Numbered from the stretch's first letter, positions 17,788-26,934 are shown. The stretch is 64,000 nucleotides of DNA from Shinella kummerowiae (GCF_009827055.1 NZ_WUMK01000008.1:62001-126000), one strand, 5' to 3'. The notes: generated from the sequence alone by a model not told the origin. A program made the numbers and translations.

Positions 17788-19175
17788 ACCCGTTCCCGGC
17801 CTCCTCGCTCCGTCGCCGCCTGCTCGCCTGGCTGCTCGTCTCGACGGCAGTGATCGGCGTCGTCGCCCTTGTCGACACCTACTGGGAGGCCGTGAAGACG
17901 GCGAATGCCGTTTCCGACCGCGTGCTCGCCGGTTCCGCTCTGGCGATTGCCGAGCGCGTCGTGGTGACGGAAAACGGCAGTCTCGAAGTCGACATCCCCT
18001 ATGTCGCACTGGAAATGCTGACATCGGCCGCGCAGGACCGCGTGTTCTACCGCGTCGACGGGCCGCCGGGCCAGTTCATTACCGGTTACCAGACGCTGCC
18101 GACCATCGACGACATGAAAGGCCAGCCGATCGGCTTTCAGGATGCGACCTTCCGCGGCGAACCGATCCGCATCGCCGTGCTGCAACGCTCCGCCTCGACC
18201 GGCATCAACTCGGTGCCCTTCGCCGTCACGGTCGCCGAAACCACCATCGCCCGCCGCCAGCTCGCCCAGGCCATCCTGATCCGCTCGGCGCTGCGCCTCG
18301 CCATGATGATCGCGGGAGCCGCCACCATCGTCTGGATCGCCGTCACCGTGTCGCTGCGCCCGCTCTACCGTCTCAGCGACGCCATCGCCGAGCGCAGCCC
18401 GAACGACCTGCACCCCATCGAGCAGCGCGTGCCGAGCGAGGTGCAGGGCGTGGTCGATACGGTCAATTCCTTCATGGTGCGCCTGCAATCGGCGCTCGAT
18501 GCGCTACGCCATTTTTCCGGCAATGCCAGCCATCAGTTGCGCACGCCGCTCGCCATCATCCGCACCCAGCTCGCACTCGCCAGCCGCGCCGGCACGCTGG
18601 AGGAGGCGCAGGAGGCTGCCCGCAAGGGGGATGCCGCCGTGGCCCATGCCGAGCGCATCCTCGCCCAACTCCTGCTGATGGCGAAGATCGACGCCGCCGG
18701 CTCCAACGAACCGCAGCAGGCCGCGCCGATCGATATCGCCGCACTGACGCAGCAGCTCACCGCCGACCGTGTGCCCTCCGCTGCCGAAACCGGCATCGAC
18801 CTCGGCTACGAGGGCGAAGGCCCGGCCCTTGCCCGCGCCGAACCGCTGCTCTTCGGCGAATTGCTGCGCAACCTCGTGGAAAACGCTATCGCCTATGCCG
18901 GCCCGGATGCGGAGGTGACGGTCAGCGTGCGAGAGGTGGCCGATGCCGTGCTGCTTGTCGTCGAGGATAACGGTCCCGGTATCCCGCCGGAGCGCCGCAG
19001 CCTCGTGCGCCAGCGTTTTTCCCGAGGCGACCACAACGCCGCACCGGGCATGGGCCTCGGCCTGCCGATCGTCGAGGAAATCGCCGCCCTGTTCGATGCG
19101 ACGATGACGCTGGAGAACGGCGCAAACGACAAAGGCCTGCGCGTGACGATCCGCTTCCCGGCAGCCGGCGCCTAG
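17784..19175 (+). CDS. tctE: Sensor histidine kinase TctE
   Basis: 463 residues. Membrane segments at about 12-32 and 168-188 bracket a periplasmic sensor domain of 130 residues, then a HAMP-like linker. The H-box is NASHQLRTPLA with phospho-His 250, and the ATPase domain shows an N box (LVENAIAYAG) and G boxes (DNGPGIPP, GMGLGLPIVEEI). GTG start overlapping the tctD stop by 4 nt. It pairs with TctD. The nearby orphan binding protein may present ligand to the periplasmic domain (inference). Confidence 0.92.
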   Translation: MNPFPASSLRRRLLAWLLVSTAVIGVVALVDTYWEAVKTANAVSDRVLAGSALAIAERVVVTENGSLEVDIPYVALEMLTSAAQDRVFYRVDGPPGQFITGYQTLPTIDDMKGQPIGFQDATFRGEPIRIAVLQRSASTGINSVPFAVTVAETTIARRQLAQAILIRSALRLAMMIAGAATIVWIAVTVSLRPLYRLSDAIAERSPNDLHPIEQRVPSEVQGVVDTVNSFMVRLQSALDALRHFSGNASHQLRTPLAIIRTQLALASRAGTLEEAQEAARKGDAAVAHAERILAQLLLMAKIDAAGSNEPQQAAPIDIAALTQQLTADRVPSAAETGIDLGYEGEGPALARAEPLLFGELLRNLVENAIAYAGPDAEVTVSVREVADAVLLVVEDNGPGIPPERRSLVRQRFSRGDHNAAPGMGLGLPIVEEIAALFDATMTLENGANDKGLRVTIRFPAAGA

Positions 19176-19274
19176 CGAGACCGCGGCGAGCGGCCGGTGT
19201 CGGGGACACGCCAAGCGCCCGTGTTATACTCGGCGATACCGTGTCGATTCTGGAACTGCACCTTGGAGGAAAAC

Positions 19275-19712
19275 ATGGCGCTCAAGCGGATGGACAACGT
19301 CGGAATCGTCGTCGAAGACCTCGACGAGGCAATCGCGTTCTTTCGTGACCTCGGCCTCGATCTCGAAGGGCGGGCGATGATCGAGGGAGAATGGGCCGGA
19401 CGCGTCACCGGGCTGGGCGATCAGCATGTCGAAATCGCCATGATGCGCACGCCGGACGGCCACAGCCGGCTCGAACTCTCCCGCTTCCTCGCGCCACCCG
19501 TCGTCGCCGATCACCGGAATGCCCCGGTCAATGCGCTCGGCTACCTTCGCGTCATGTTCACCGTGGACAACGTCGACGCAACACTTGAGAGGCTCCGAGC
19601 ACGCGGTGCGCACCTCGTCGGCGAGGTCGTCCAGTACAAGGACGCCTATCGGCTCTGCTACATCCGTGGGCCGGAAGGGCTTCTCATCGGGCTCGCCCAG
19701 GAACTCGGCTGA
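19275..19712 (+). CDS. VOC/glyoxalase-fold protein
   Basis: 145 residues with the vicinal-oxygen-chelate fold: beta strand DNVGIVVEDLDEAIAFFRDLG at the start, and LERLRARGAHLVGEV...YIRGPEGLLIGLAQEL at the end. GGAGG stands 8 nt before ATG 19275. Members include glyoxalase I, dioxygenases and resistance proteins; the substrate is unassignable. It lies alone between tctE and the convergent LysE gene. Confidence 0.85.
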   Translation: MALKRMDNVGIVVEDLDEAIAFFRDLGLDLEGRAMIEGEWAGRVTGLGDQHVEIAMMRTPDGHSRLELSRFLAPPVVADHRNAPVNALGYLRVMFTVDNVDATLERLRARGAHLVGEVVQYKDAYRLCYIRGPEGLLIGLAQELG

Positions 19713-19725
19713 GCCGAACGGACAG

Positions 19726-20367
19726 TCAGGGTTTGCGCCAGCCAAGAAGGCCCGGCGCCGCATGCCAGACGGCCTGCACGGCAAAGCCCATGAAGAGCAG
19801 ACCGGACAGGCGCACGATCGCCAGTTCATGACGCCGGTAGAAGCGGCGTACCAGGCCAGCGCCGATAATGGCGACCAGGATGACATCCGCCATCAGGAAG
19901 CCGAAGAACGACACGCCGAGCAGCGCCGGCAGCGCATCGAAATCGAGCGCGTTCGAGGACCCGGCAAGCAGCGCCGTGAAGGTCGCCAGCGCCACCGGAT
20001 AGCCCTTCGGGTTGGTCAGGCCGAACACCAGCCCGCGGCGCAGCGGCCGCTCGACCGTCATCACCGCGCCGCCATCCGCCCGCGGCTTTGCACGCAGCGC
20101 CGACCAGCCGATCCAGGCGAGATAGAAACCGCAGGCGAGGCCGAGCACGTCGAAGACCGTGGTGCCGATCGTCTTGGCCCCGACGATCGCCACGAGCGCC
20201 AGGCTCGACCAGAGCAGGTCGCCGGCGAGATGCCCGCCCATGAACAGCGCCCCCGCCTTTCGCCCCTGCCCGGCGCCGATACCGAGCAGCGCGAGAAACG
20301 CCGGCCCGGGAATGAGCACGTAAAGCAGGGCGGCCATGAAGGCGCCAAAGAGCATCGAACCGGTCAT
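19726..20367 (-). CDS. LysE/RhtB family exporter
   Basis: 213 residues, about six hydrophobic segments. The N-terminal motif LIPGPAFLALLGIGAGQGRKAG is the LysE/RhtB signature, and LTNPKGYPVALATF is the conserved mid-protein motif. It exports amino acids or similar small molecules from the cytoplasm. The start at 20367 (MTGSMLFGAF) is chosen because it immediately precedes the first membrane helix and a GGGG-type ribosome site is present. It is divergent from marR, whose operator lies 140 bp away. Confidence 0.88.
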   Translation of the reverse strand: MTGSMLFGAFMAALLYVLIPGPAFLALLGIGAGQGRKAGALFMGGHLAGDLLWSSLALVAIVGAKTIGTTVFDVLGLACGFYLAWIGWSALRAKPRADGGAVMTVERPLRRGLVFGLTNPKGYPVALATFTALLAGSSNALDFDALPALLGVSFFGFLMADVILVAIIGAGLVRRFYRRHELAIVRLSGLLFMGFAVQAVWHAAPGLLGWRKP

Positions 20368-20506
20368 CTGGAATCCCCTTGAAGATCCCGGCATTCCAGT
20401 CTGCGTCGCACCGTTCGTCAAGGTGGCGCGGGAACGATTTGTCATTTCGCAAGGCAGCCATGCGTTGCAGCTTTGGCTTGCGGGTTGTTCATTGCCGCGG
20501 CGCATA

Positions 20507-20521
20507 GTAAGTTAAACTTAC
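20507..20521. promoter_or_regulatory. Perfect inverted repeat, probable MarR operator
   Basis: GTAAGTT-A-AACTTAC, a perfect 7+1+7 palindrome ending 19 bp before the marR start codon. Its size and position fit autorepression by the adjacent MarR regulator. AT-rich in a GC-rich setting. Confidence 0.7.
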
Positions 20522-20540
20522 AATAAGCCAGAAAGTGATC

Positions 20541-21026
20541 ATGTCCCCTCGTCCCGATCCCGACGCCCTCGGTTTCGTCCTCATCGACGTTGCCCGCATG
20601 CTGCGTAGCGCTTTCGAGCGCCGCATCGCCACCGCCGGTCTCGGCCTGACACCGGGCGAGGCCCGCACGCTCGTGCGCATCGCCACGCTGGAAGGCAGCC
20701 GCCAGCTCGACATCGCCCAGCGCATGGGTATCGAGCCGATGACGCTCTCCACCTATCTCGACCGCCTCCAGAGCCTCGGCTTCATCGAGCGCCGTCCCGA
20801 CCCGGTCGATCGCCGCGCCAAGCTGATCTTCACGACGCCCGCCGCCAATGAGCTGATCGCCAGCATTCGCGACGAGCAGATCGATCTGATGCAGCATGTG
20901 ACGAGCGGTATCGGCACGGCCGATATCGAGGTGATGCGCGGCCAGTTGAAGCAGTTGCGCGCCAATCTCGTGGCGCTCGAGGAAGACAGTTCCGCGCTTG
21001 CCCTCGTCAAGGAGGCCATCCGATGA
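20541..21026 (+). CDS. MarR family transcriptional regulator
   Basis: 161 residues with a winged helix-turn-helix (about 45-105): QLDIAQRMGIEPMTLSTYLDRLQSLGFIERRPDPVDRRAKLI, in which the D-x-R wing tip is diagnostic. ATG 20541 is preferred to the GTG 6 nt upstream. It overlaps the next gene by 4 nt (ATGA), so it forms an operon with the Bcr/CflA efflux pump, the usual repressor-pump pairing. The perfect palindrome at 20507-20521 is the likely binding site. Confidence 0.92.
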   Translation: MSPRPDPDALGFVLIDVARMLRSAFERRIATAGLGLTPGEARTLVRIATLEGSRQLDIAQRMGIEPMTLSTYLDRLQSLGFIERRPDPVDRRAKLIFTTPAANELIASIRDEQIDLMQHVTSGIGTADIEVMRGQLKQLRANLVALEEDSSALALVKEAIR

Positions 21027-22240
21027 CGGCGCCGCGCATGAGCGAACGGCGCACGAGCATCATCGGCGCCTTCCTCGTGGCGCTCGGTCCCGTCTCCATG
21101 GCGCTCTACACACCGGCCATGCCGGAGCTGGTGCATGCCTTTTCCTCGACGGAATCGGCGATCAAGCTGACGCTGTCGCTCTATTTCGCCGGCTTCGCCC
21201 TGTCGCAACTCGTCTCCGGCACCATGTCGGACGTGCTCGGCCGCCGCAAGACGACTCTGATCTTCATGACCGTTTACCTTGCCGGCAGCCTGATGGCGGC
21301 CTTCGCGCCGAGCGTCGAGGTGCTGCTCGCCGGCCGCCTCGTCCAGGGCATCGGCGCGTCCGTCGGCATGACGGTGTCGCGCGCCATCGTGCGCGACCAG
21401 TTCACCGGCACCGAGGCCGCCCGCATCATGAACATGGTGGGCATGATGCTCGCCATCGGCCCGGCCGTCTCGCCCACGCTCGGCGGCTTCGCGCTCGGCC
21501 TGTTCGGCTGGCAGTCGATCTTCTTCCTGATGGTCGGCTTCGCGTTGACGGCCTGCGGCGCGGTCTATTTCTGCATGGCCGAAACGACGATACCCGACCC
21601 GGCCAAGGGCCGTGTCGGCCCGATCCTGCGCGGCTATGGCGAACTCGCCGCGAGCAGCCGCTTCGTCTCCGCCACGCTGGTCATGGCGGGCGCCGTCGGC
21701 GCGCTCTACGGTCAGGCCACCATGCTGCCCTTCGTGCTGATCGGCAAGGTCGGCCTGACGCCCACCCAGTTCGGCGTCGGCATGCTCATGCAATCGGGTT
21801 TCTTCTTTGCCGGAACCGTCGTGGTGCGCGTGCTGATGCGCAGGATGCCACCGGCCCGCATCGTCTTTCCCGGCCTCTGCTTCATCGGCATTGCCAGCAT
21901 CCTGATCGCCTCGCTCTCGCACCTCATGGAGCCGACCTTCCTGAGCGTCATGGGACCGGTGGGCATCTATGCCTTCGGCATCGCCTTCGTCATGCCCTAT
22001 ATGATGACGGCCGCCATGGAGCCCTTCCCGCATATCGCCGGCTCGGCTTCGGCCGCGATGGGGTTCATCCAGATGGGCTCCGGCTTCATCGCCGGCCTCG
22101 TCGCCGCGGCCATCGGCCTGCCCCTCTTCGCTTTCGGCACGATCATCCCCGCCATGGGCCTGATGGCGATCCTCTCCTATGCCTGGTATCGCGCGGTTTG
22201 CGCGCGCGATGCGCAGCTTCTGACGGAACCGGCGGAATAA
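21023..22240 (+). CDS. Bcr/CflA-type multidrug efflux MFS transporter
   Basis: 405 residues, 12 predicted membrane helices. Motif A region GTMSDVLGRRKTTLIF and motif C region AIVRDQ...MMLAIGPAVSPTLGGF are those of drug:proton antiporters of the Bcr/CflA group. The start overlaps the marR stop. Inner-membrane export of drugs or metabolites such as sulfonamides, bicyclomycin or cysteine is known for the group. Expression is likely induced when a ligand releases MarR. A terminator follows 16 nt after the stop. Confidence 0.92.
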   Translation: MTAPRMSERRTSIIGAFLVALGPVSMALYTPAMPELVHAFSSTESAIKLTLSLYFAGFALSQLVSGTMSDVLGRRKTTLIFMTVYLAGSLMAAFAPSVEVLLAGRLVQGIGASVGMTVSRAIVRDQFTGTEAARIMNMVGMMLAIGPAVSPTLGGFALGLFGWQSIFFLMVGFALTACGAVYFCMAETTIPDPAKGRVGPILRGYGELAASSRFVSATLVMAGAVGALYGQATMLPFVLIGKVGLTPTQFGVGMLMQSGFFFAGTVVVRVLMRRMPPARIVFPGLCFIGIASILIASLSHLMEPTFLSVMGPVGIYAFGIAFVMPYMMTAAMEPFPHIAGSASAAMGFIQMGSGFIAGLVAAAIGLPLFAFGTIIPAMGLMAILSYAWYRAVCARDAQLLTEPAE

Positions 22241-22255
22241 TCCGTCCCGAAACAC

Positions 22256-22282
22256 AAAAGGCCGGCGTGAAGCCGGCCTTTT
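22256..22282 (+). terminator. Rho-independent terminator after efflux gene
   Basis: 11-bp inverted repeat AAAAGGCCGGC / GCCGGCCTTTT (22256-22266 and 22272-22282). It lies between the convergent efflux and ialB genes and may serve both. Confidence 0.85.
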
Positions 22283-22303
22283 GCTGTGAAGTTCAGGGTG
22301 CTG

Positions 22304-22807
22304 TTAGCGGCAACCTTCGATCTGCTTGAGCGCCGCCGAGATGCCGGACAGCGAATAGGAGTAGGACGTGCCCGTGCCGCGGCGTGACTTGGCCTGCACC
22401 TGCATGTCCTTGCCGCCGCGCATGGCAGCGACCAGCGCCGGCTCTTCGGCGGCGTTCTCCACCCAGGCCGAATTGCCCTTGGTGAACATCGCGAAGGTGC
22501 GGCCGTCGATGACGACATTGACCTTGGAATTTTCCTGCAGCGGATAGCCCATCATCGCCTGCGGCTCGTAGCTGATGTTCTGGCCGGGACGCTGCGAGAC
22601 GAGGAAGAACACATCGCCGTGGTCGACGCCGGGCGGGTTCTTGTCCTTCGGCACGGAGAGCACGTAGCAGACCTTGCCACCGTTCGCCTGATAGGAATAG
22701 GCGCCCCAGGCATTGAACTGCTGAATGCGCGTCGGCGTCTGGGCCGAGGCAACGCCTGCGGTCGCGACGACAAGGGCGAGTGCGGTTGCGAGCTTTCTTA
22801 CGAACAT
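22304..22807 (-). CDS. ialB: Invasion-associated locus B (IalB) family protein
   Basis: 167 residues with a signal peptide (residues 1-22, ASA cleavage) and the IalB-type beta domain: GAYSY...KVCYVLSVPKDK, GDVFFLVSQRPG and a terminal Cys (IEGCR). ATG 22807 is chosen because the signal peptide starts there with AGGA upstream. The family is periplasmic or outer-membrane associated; in Bartonella it affects erythrocyte invasion, but free-living rhizobia have several copies of unknown role. The family name is secure, the function is not. Confidence 0.88.
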   Translation of the reverse strand: MFVRKLATALALVVATAGVASAQTPTRIQQFNAWGAYSYQANGGKVCYVLSVPKDKNPPGVDHGDVFFLVSQRPGQNISYEPQAMMGYPLQENSKVNVVIDGRTFAMFTKGNSAWVENAAEEPALVAAMRGGKDMQVQAKSRRGTGTSYSYSLSGISAALKQIEGCR

Positions 22808-23149
22808 GTTTTCCTGCCGGTTGTCTTGCCTGTGGTGTACCGACCGAAGGCGGCGCCCCCGATGCGGGTTTAAGCCATGCATGATGACGATCTGGTTCAT
22901 TTTGACTTAATTCAGGTTACCAAACCGTCAACAGGCACGCATTTTACCGGGAGTTTCCGCACCGCACCGGGACAGTTTGCGTCGAGAACCCGCCGCTGCC
23001 TTTGTAAAGAAAGGCGGGCGTCCCCGATCCCCATATGGTGAGATAGAAACCCGTCGAAACCCCTAATGGCACAAGGAATAGGGCAAGAATTTGACTGGCG
23101 CTACCACGGCTCGCGCCAACAACCGGGAGATGCCGTCCGGGACCGCCGT
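22808..23149. other. 342-bp gap upstream of ialB
   Basis: It contains the ialB promoter region, which is relatively AT-rich near 22905-22945. A short CCGCCG / CGGCGG inverted repeat (23143-23160) overlaps the stop of the DUF1232 gene. No credible small gene or RNA was seen. Confidence 0.5.
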
Positions 23150-23539
23150 TTAACCGGCGGCCTGCATGTCCGGCTCGTCCGCCAGGGCCTTGTCGGCGGC
23201 CATGTAGTGGTCGTCGCGGATGTGGCCGCGGATCGCCGCGAAGGCCGCCGTCAGCACGGCAATGTCATCGGAAAAGCCGACCAGCGCGAAGAAATCGGGA
23301 ACGCCGTCGAGCGGCAGCACGAAGTAGGCGAGCGCCGCCAGAAGAATGCCGCGAACCTTGGTCGGCGTACGGGAATCCAGCGCGCAATAGTAGGCGGCGA
23401 CCAGATCGCGACCGAACGGCACCTGCCGCATCGCGCGCTTCAAGACCGGCCAGAACCGCTTCTTCACGCGGCTCTTCTGCCGGTCCTGCTCGTCCTCGTC
23501 TCCCGGCAGAAGGATCTCGCCGATCTTCACATCATCCAT
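23150..23539 (-). CDS. YkvA family protein (DUF1232)
   Basis: 129 residues with the DUF1232 core LLAALAYFVLPLDGVPDFFALVGFSDDIAVLTAAF (about residues 66-100), a conserved hydrophobic hairpin with D-x-x-P-D and D-D motifs. Function is unknown in all bacteria. Probably membrane-associated. It is separated from phhB by 100 bp; no operon evidence. Confidence 0.88.
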   Translation of the reverse strand: MDDVKIGEILLPGDEDEQDRQKSRVKKRFWPVLKRAMRQVPFGRDLVAAYYCALDSRTPTKVRGILLAALAYFVLPLDGVPDFFALVGFSDDIAVLTAAFAAIRGHIRDDHYMAADKALADEPDMQAAG

Positions 23540-23640
23540 GCAGGGCCTCCTTCAGGTGGCGATGCCGGCCTACACGCAAAGCGCGCTGTAGCGTTGAAAA
23601 TCTCCCGGCGGGAATCATATGGGAATGCGTTCACGCGCCT

Positions 23641-23949
23641 TCAACTCTTCGTGCGCTCGCCCGCCGCCTTGTCCATTGCGGTGGCGAGCTTGACGTCCAG
23701 CTCGGTCAGCCCGCCCGCATCGTGGTTGGTGAGCCGCACGTCGACACGATTGTAGACGTTGAACCATTCGGGATGGTGGTTGAATTTTTCCGCCGCAAGC
23801 GCCCCCTCGGTCATGAAGCCGAAGGCCTCGCGAAACGTCTTGAATTTGAACCGCTTCTCGATGGCGATGCCGTCATCCGAACGGCTCCAGCCGTCGAGTG
23901 TCGCCAGTGCCTCGGCAATCGCCTCTTCGCTCAATCGTTCCTGTTTCAT
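23641..23949 (-). CDS. phhB: 4a-hydroxytetrahydrobiopterin dehydratase (pterin-4a-carbinolamine dehydratase)
   Basis: 102 residues, family length. The motif [20 protein letters not shown] carries the conserved His-His-Pro catalytic segment, and [17 protein letters not shown] completes the active site. It dehydrates 4a-hydroxytetrahydropterin to recycle the phenylalanine-hydroxylase cofactor (known); some alphaproteobacteria use it without a hydroxylase. ATG 23949 is chosen with GAGAGGG 3-9 nt upstream. No phhA is in this window. Confidence 0.93.
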   Translation of the reverse strand: MKQERLSEEAIAEALATLDGWSRSDDGIAIEKRFKFKTFREAFGFMTEGALAAEKFNHHPEWFNVYNRVDVRLTNHDAGGLTELDVKLATAMDKAAGERTKS

Positions 23950-23981
23950 GGGCCCTCTCCGTCTTGCACAGTGTACCACAT

Positions 23982-24006
23982 GAAAACGGCGCCCGAAGGC
24001 GCCGTG
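23982..24006 (-). terminator. Rho-independent terminator after phbB
   Basis: Perfect 8-bp stem ACGGCGCC / GGCGCCGT (23986-23993 and 23998-24005) followed by TTTT on the minus strand, 22 bp after the phbB stop. Confidence 0.85.
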
Positions 24007-24027
24007 TTCCGTCTCAAAAAAATGGCC

Positions 24028-24753
24028 TCAGACGAAGAACTGTCCGCCATTCGCCGAAATGGTCGAGCCGGTGATGAAACCGGCATCGTCCGAGGCGAGG
24101 AAGACGACGACGCGGGCGATTTCCTCCGGCTCCCCGAGGCGACCCACGGGGATCTGCGGGATGATCCGCTCGTTCAGCACCTTTTCCGGGATGGCGCGCA
24201 CCATTTCCGTGCCGATATAGCCGGGGCAGATAGCGTTGACCGTGATGCCCTTGGCGGCACCCTCCTGGGCGAGCGCCTTGGTGAAGCCAAGGTCGCCGGC
24301 CTTGGCGGCGGAATAGTTCGCCTGGCCCATCTGGCCCTTCTGGCCATTGATCGACGAGATGTTGATGACGCGGCCGAAATTGCGGTCGCGCATGCCGGTC
24401 CAGAGCGGATGGGTCATGTTGAACAGGCCGGTCAGGTTGGTGTTGATGACGGCGCCCCACTGGTCAGGCGTCATCTTATGGAACATCGCGTCCTTGGTGA
24501 TACCCGCATTGTTGACGAGAATATCAACGGGGCCGAGATCGGCTTCCACCCTGCCGATGCCCTCGACGCAGGCCTCGTAGCTCGCGACGTCCCACTTGTA
24601 GACCGGGATGCCGGTTTCCGCCTTGAAGGCGTTGGCCGCATCGTCATTGCCGGCGTAGCTTGCAGCCACCTTGTAGCCCGCAGCCTTCAGCGCCACCGAA
24701 ATGGCAGCGCCAATGCCGCGCGACCCGCCCGTTACCAATGCTACCCTGCTCAT
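24028..24753 (-). CDS. phbB: Acetoacetyl-CoA reductase (PHB biosynthesis)
   Basis: 241 residues, a short-chain dehydrogenase. NADPH-binding TGGSRGIG (about residues 9-16), NNAG (about 85), catalytic Ser (SSINGQKGQ) and YSAAK, and the PhaB-typical GYIGTEMV and C-terminal ANGGQFF. It reduces acetoacetyl-CoA to (R)-3-hydroxybutyryl-CoA for polyhydroxybutyrate. ATG 24753 (MSRVALVTGG) is chosen over a GTG 9 nt upstream. It is the second gene of phbAB, 95 bp after phbA, ending in a terminator. The synthase phbC is not in the window. Confidence 0.95.
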   Translation of the reverse strand: MSRVALVTGGSRGIGAAISVALKAAGYKVAASYAGNDDAANAFKAETGIPVYKWDVASYEACVEGIGRVEADLGPVDILVNNAGITKDAMFHKMTPDQWGAVINTNLTGLFNMTHPLWTGMRDRNFGRVINISSINGQKGQMGQANYSAAKAGDLGFTKALAQEGAAKGITVNAICPGYIGTEMVRAIPEKVLNERIIPQIPVGRLGEPEEIARVVVFLASDDAGFITGSTISANGGQFFV

Positions 24754-24848
24754 GTCGCTCACTCCCTTGCTGTGTTTTTTTGAGTCGACCCGACGCCCCG
24801 TTGCCGGGCAGGCGGCGGGTCATGGCAAAGCAGCTTGTAAGCTGATGC

Positions 24849-26030
24849 TTACATGCGCTCGACGCACATCGCCACGCCCATGCCGCCGCCGATGCAGAGC
24901 GTGGCAAGGCCCTTCGAGGCGCCGCGACGCTTCATCTCGAAGAGGAGCGTGTTGAGGATACGGGCGCCGGAAGCGCCGATCGGATGGCCGATGGCGATCG
25001 CGCCGCCGTTGACGTTGACGATCGACGGATCCCAGCCGAGATCCTTGTTGACCGCGCAAGCCTGCGCCGCGAAGGCTTCGTTGGCTTCCACGAGGTCGAG
25101 GTCGCCGATCTTCCAGCCGGCGCGTTCGAGCGCCTTGCGCGATGCCGGGATCGGGCCGGTGCCCATGATCTTCGGGTCGACGCCGGCGGTCGCCCAGGAG
25201 ACGATGCGGGCGAGCGGCTGGATACCGCGGCGCGAGGCCTCGGCTTCGCTCATCAGAAGCGCGGCAGCGGCGCCGTCGTTGAGACCGGAGGCGTTCGCCG
25301 CCGTCACCGTGCCGTCCTTGTCGAAGGCGGGGCGCAGCTTGGCCATCGAATCGAGCGTTGCGCCATGGCGGATATATTCGTCGGCGTCGACCGACACATC
25401 GCCCTTGCGGGTCTTGACGATGAAGGGAACGATCTCGTCCTTGAAGCGGCCTTCCTTCTGGGCGGCCTCGGCCTTGTTCTGCGAGGAGACGGCGAAGGCG
25501 TCCTGGTCATCGCGCGACAACTGCCACTGCTTGGCGACGTTTTCGGCGGTGATGCCCATGTGGTAACCGTAGAAGGCGTCGGTCAGGCCATCCTTGATCA
25601 TCGTGTCGATCATCTTGAAGTCGCCCATCTTCACGCCGCCGCGCAGATGCGCGCAATGCGGCGCCATCGACATGGATTCCATGCCGCCGGCGACGATGAT
25701 GTTGGCATCGCCGGTGGCGATCTGCTGCAGGCCGAGGGCCACGGCGCGCAGGCCCGAGCCACAGAGCTGGTTCATGGTCCAGGCGGTCGCTTCCTGCGGA
25801 ATGCCGGCCTTCATGGCCGCCTGACGCGCCGGGTTCTGGCCTTCGCCGGCCTGCAGGACCTGGCCGAGGATCACTTCGTTCACCTCGCCTGCCGCCACGC
25901 CCGCACGCTCCAGAACCGCCGAAATGGCCGTCGCCCCGAGTTCATGGGCCGGCGTGTTGGCAAAGGCTCCGTTGAAGGATCCGACCGCTGTGCGGGCGGC
26001 GCTGGCGATGACGATGGACGGGGTGCTCAT
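24849..26030 (-). CDS. phbA: Acetyl-CoA acetyltransferase (beta-ketothiolase)
   Basis: 393 residues, the biosynthetic thiolase length. Active-site Cys90 in [22 protein letters not shown] carrying the catalytic His, and CIGGGMGVA with the second Cys near the C-terminus. It condenses two acetyl-CoA to acetoacetyl-CoA, the first step of polyhydroxybutyrate synthesis. Transcribed with phbB and divergent from phaR, whose product probably represses it. Confidence 0.96.
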   Translation of the reverse strand: MSTPSIVIASAARTAVGSFNGAFANTPAHELGATAISAVLERAGVAAGEVNEVILGQVLQAGEGQNPARQAAMKAGIPQEATAWTMNQLCGSGLRAVALGLQQIATGDANIIVAGGMESMSMAPHCAHLRGGVKMGDFKMIDTMIKDGLTDAFYGYHMGITAENVAKQWQLSRDDQDAFAVSSQNKAEAAQKEGRFKDEIVPFIVKTRKGDVSVDADEYIRHGATLDSMAKLRPAFDKDGTVTAANASGLNDGAAAALLMSEAEASRRGIQPLARIVSWATAGVDPKIMGTGPIPASRKALERAGWKIGDLDLVEANEAFAAQACAVNKDLGWDPSIVNVNGGAIAIGHPIGASGARILNTLLFEMKRRGASKGLATLCIGGGMGVAMCVERM

Positions 26031-26190
26031 GGATGTGCTTCCTCAGTTCTGTCGACCGATGACCGGCCTTGGAACCGGGCTCAACGCGCGAACGACGCGA
26101 GCCCGGCGGTTCTCCCAAATCAAAACTGGCAAAGCGGAGGGGGAGAGTCAAACGGGATATCCCGCAGCACTAAAATTTCATCAAACGGGC

Positions 26191-26219
26191 TTGCAGCATG
26201 AAAATCCATGTTGCGCAGC
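26191..26219. promoter_or_regulatory. Candidate PhaR operator between phbA and phaR
   Basis: Imperfect palindrome TTGCAGCATG...CATGTTGCGCAGC with TGC/GCA half-sites, the kind of sequence PhaR recognises in other alphaproteobacteria (TGC-rich, CTGC...GCAG). It lies in the 291-bp divergent promoter region. Assignment is inference. Confidence 0.35.
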
Positions 26220-26321
26220 ATTCCTCGCCGCATCGCACAATTCGATTGTCAGGAAGCGTCTTTTTGCGGATACTCGCCGGCATCAAAAAAGAAATAGGAA
26301 CACGGGGATGAGGAGACCCTA

Positions 26322-26900
26322 ATGGCCAAGAACGACGGTCAGATCGTCATCAAGAAATACGCGAACCGCCGCCTCTACAACACGGGCACGAGCACCTATG
26401 TGACGCTCGACGATCTCGCGGTCATGGTGAAGAAGGGCGAGGACTTCACCGTGCAGGACGCGAAATCCGGCGACGACATCACCCATTCGGTGCTGACGCA
26501 GATCATTTTCGAGCAGGAATCCAAGACCGGCAACACGCTTTTGCCGATCTCTTTCCTGCGCCAGCTGATCTCCTATTACGGCGACCAGATGCAGATGGTG
26601 GTGCCGAGCTATCTCGAGCATTCCATGCAGGCCTTCACCGAGCAGCAGTCGCAGATGCGCGAGCAGATCAACAAGGCGCTGGGCGATACGCCGCTTGCCA
26701 AGAACCTCCAGGTGCCGATGGCGCTCATCGAGGAGACGACACGGCGCAACACGGAGCTGTTCCAGCAGGCGATGAAGATGTTCGCCCCCTTCGCCAATGC
26801 CGCGCCGCCGAAGGAGACCCGCAAGGCCGAGCCCAAGGATCTCGACGAGCTGAAGGAACAGCTTCGCGCATTGCAGACCAAGCTCGACAACCTGAGCTGA
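26322..26900 (+). CDS. phaR: Polyhydroxyalkanoate synthesis repressor PhaR
   Basis: 192 residues. The N-terminal PHB/PHA accumulation DNA-binding domain IVIKKYANRRLYNTGTSTYVTL (residues 8-30) and the following regulatory domain (DAKSGDDITHSVLTQIIFEQE) are hallmark sequences. PhaR represses phasin and PHB genes and is released by binding PHB or its oligomers (known); in Sinorhizobium it is also called AniA. The C-terminus has a Glu/Lys-rich coiled coil. It is divergent from phbAB and a GC-rich hairpin follows. Confidence 0.95.
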   Translation: MAKNDGQIVIKKYANRRLYNTGTSTYVTLDDLAVMVKKGEDFTVQDAKSGDDITHSVLTQIIFEQESKTGNTLLPISFLRQLISYYGDQMQMVVPSYLEHSMQAFTEQQSQMREQINKALGDTPLAKNLQVPMALIEETTRRNTELFQQAMKMFAPFANAAPPKETRKAEPKDLDELKEQLRALQTKLDNLS

Positions 26901-26910
26901 CGACAGAAAC

Positions 26911-26931
26911 GGCGCGGGGCCTCCCCGCGCC
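26911..26931. terminator. GC-rich hairpin between convergent phaR and membrane-protein genes
   Basis: Perfect 9-bp stem GGCGCGGGG / CCCCGCGCC with a 3-nt loop. It lies 10 bp after phaR and 3 bp before the end of the next gene. No T-run, so termination is only likely, not certain. Confidence 0.55.
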
Positions 26932-26934
26932 CCG

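Noticed and set aside
23982-24010. GGAAC-N17-CGTT on the minus strand upstream of phhB
   Set aside because: The match is made by the phbB terminator stem itself, so chance and structure explain it better than an EcfG promoter.
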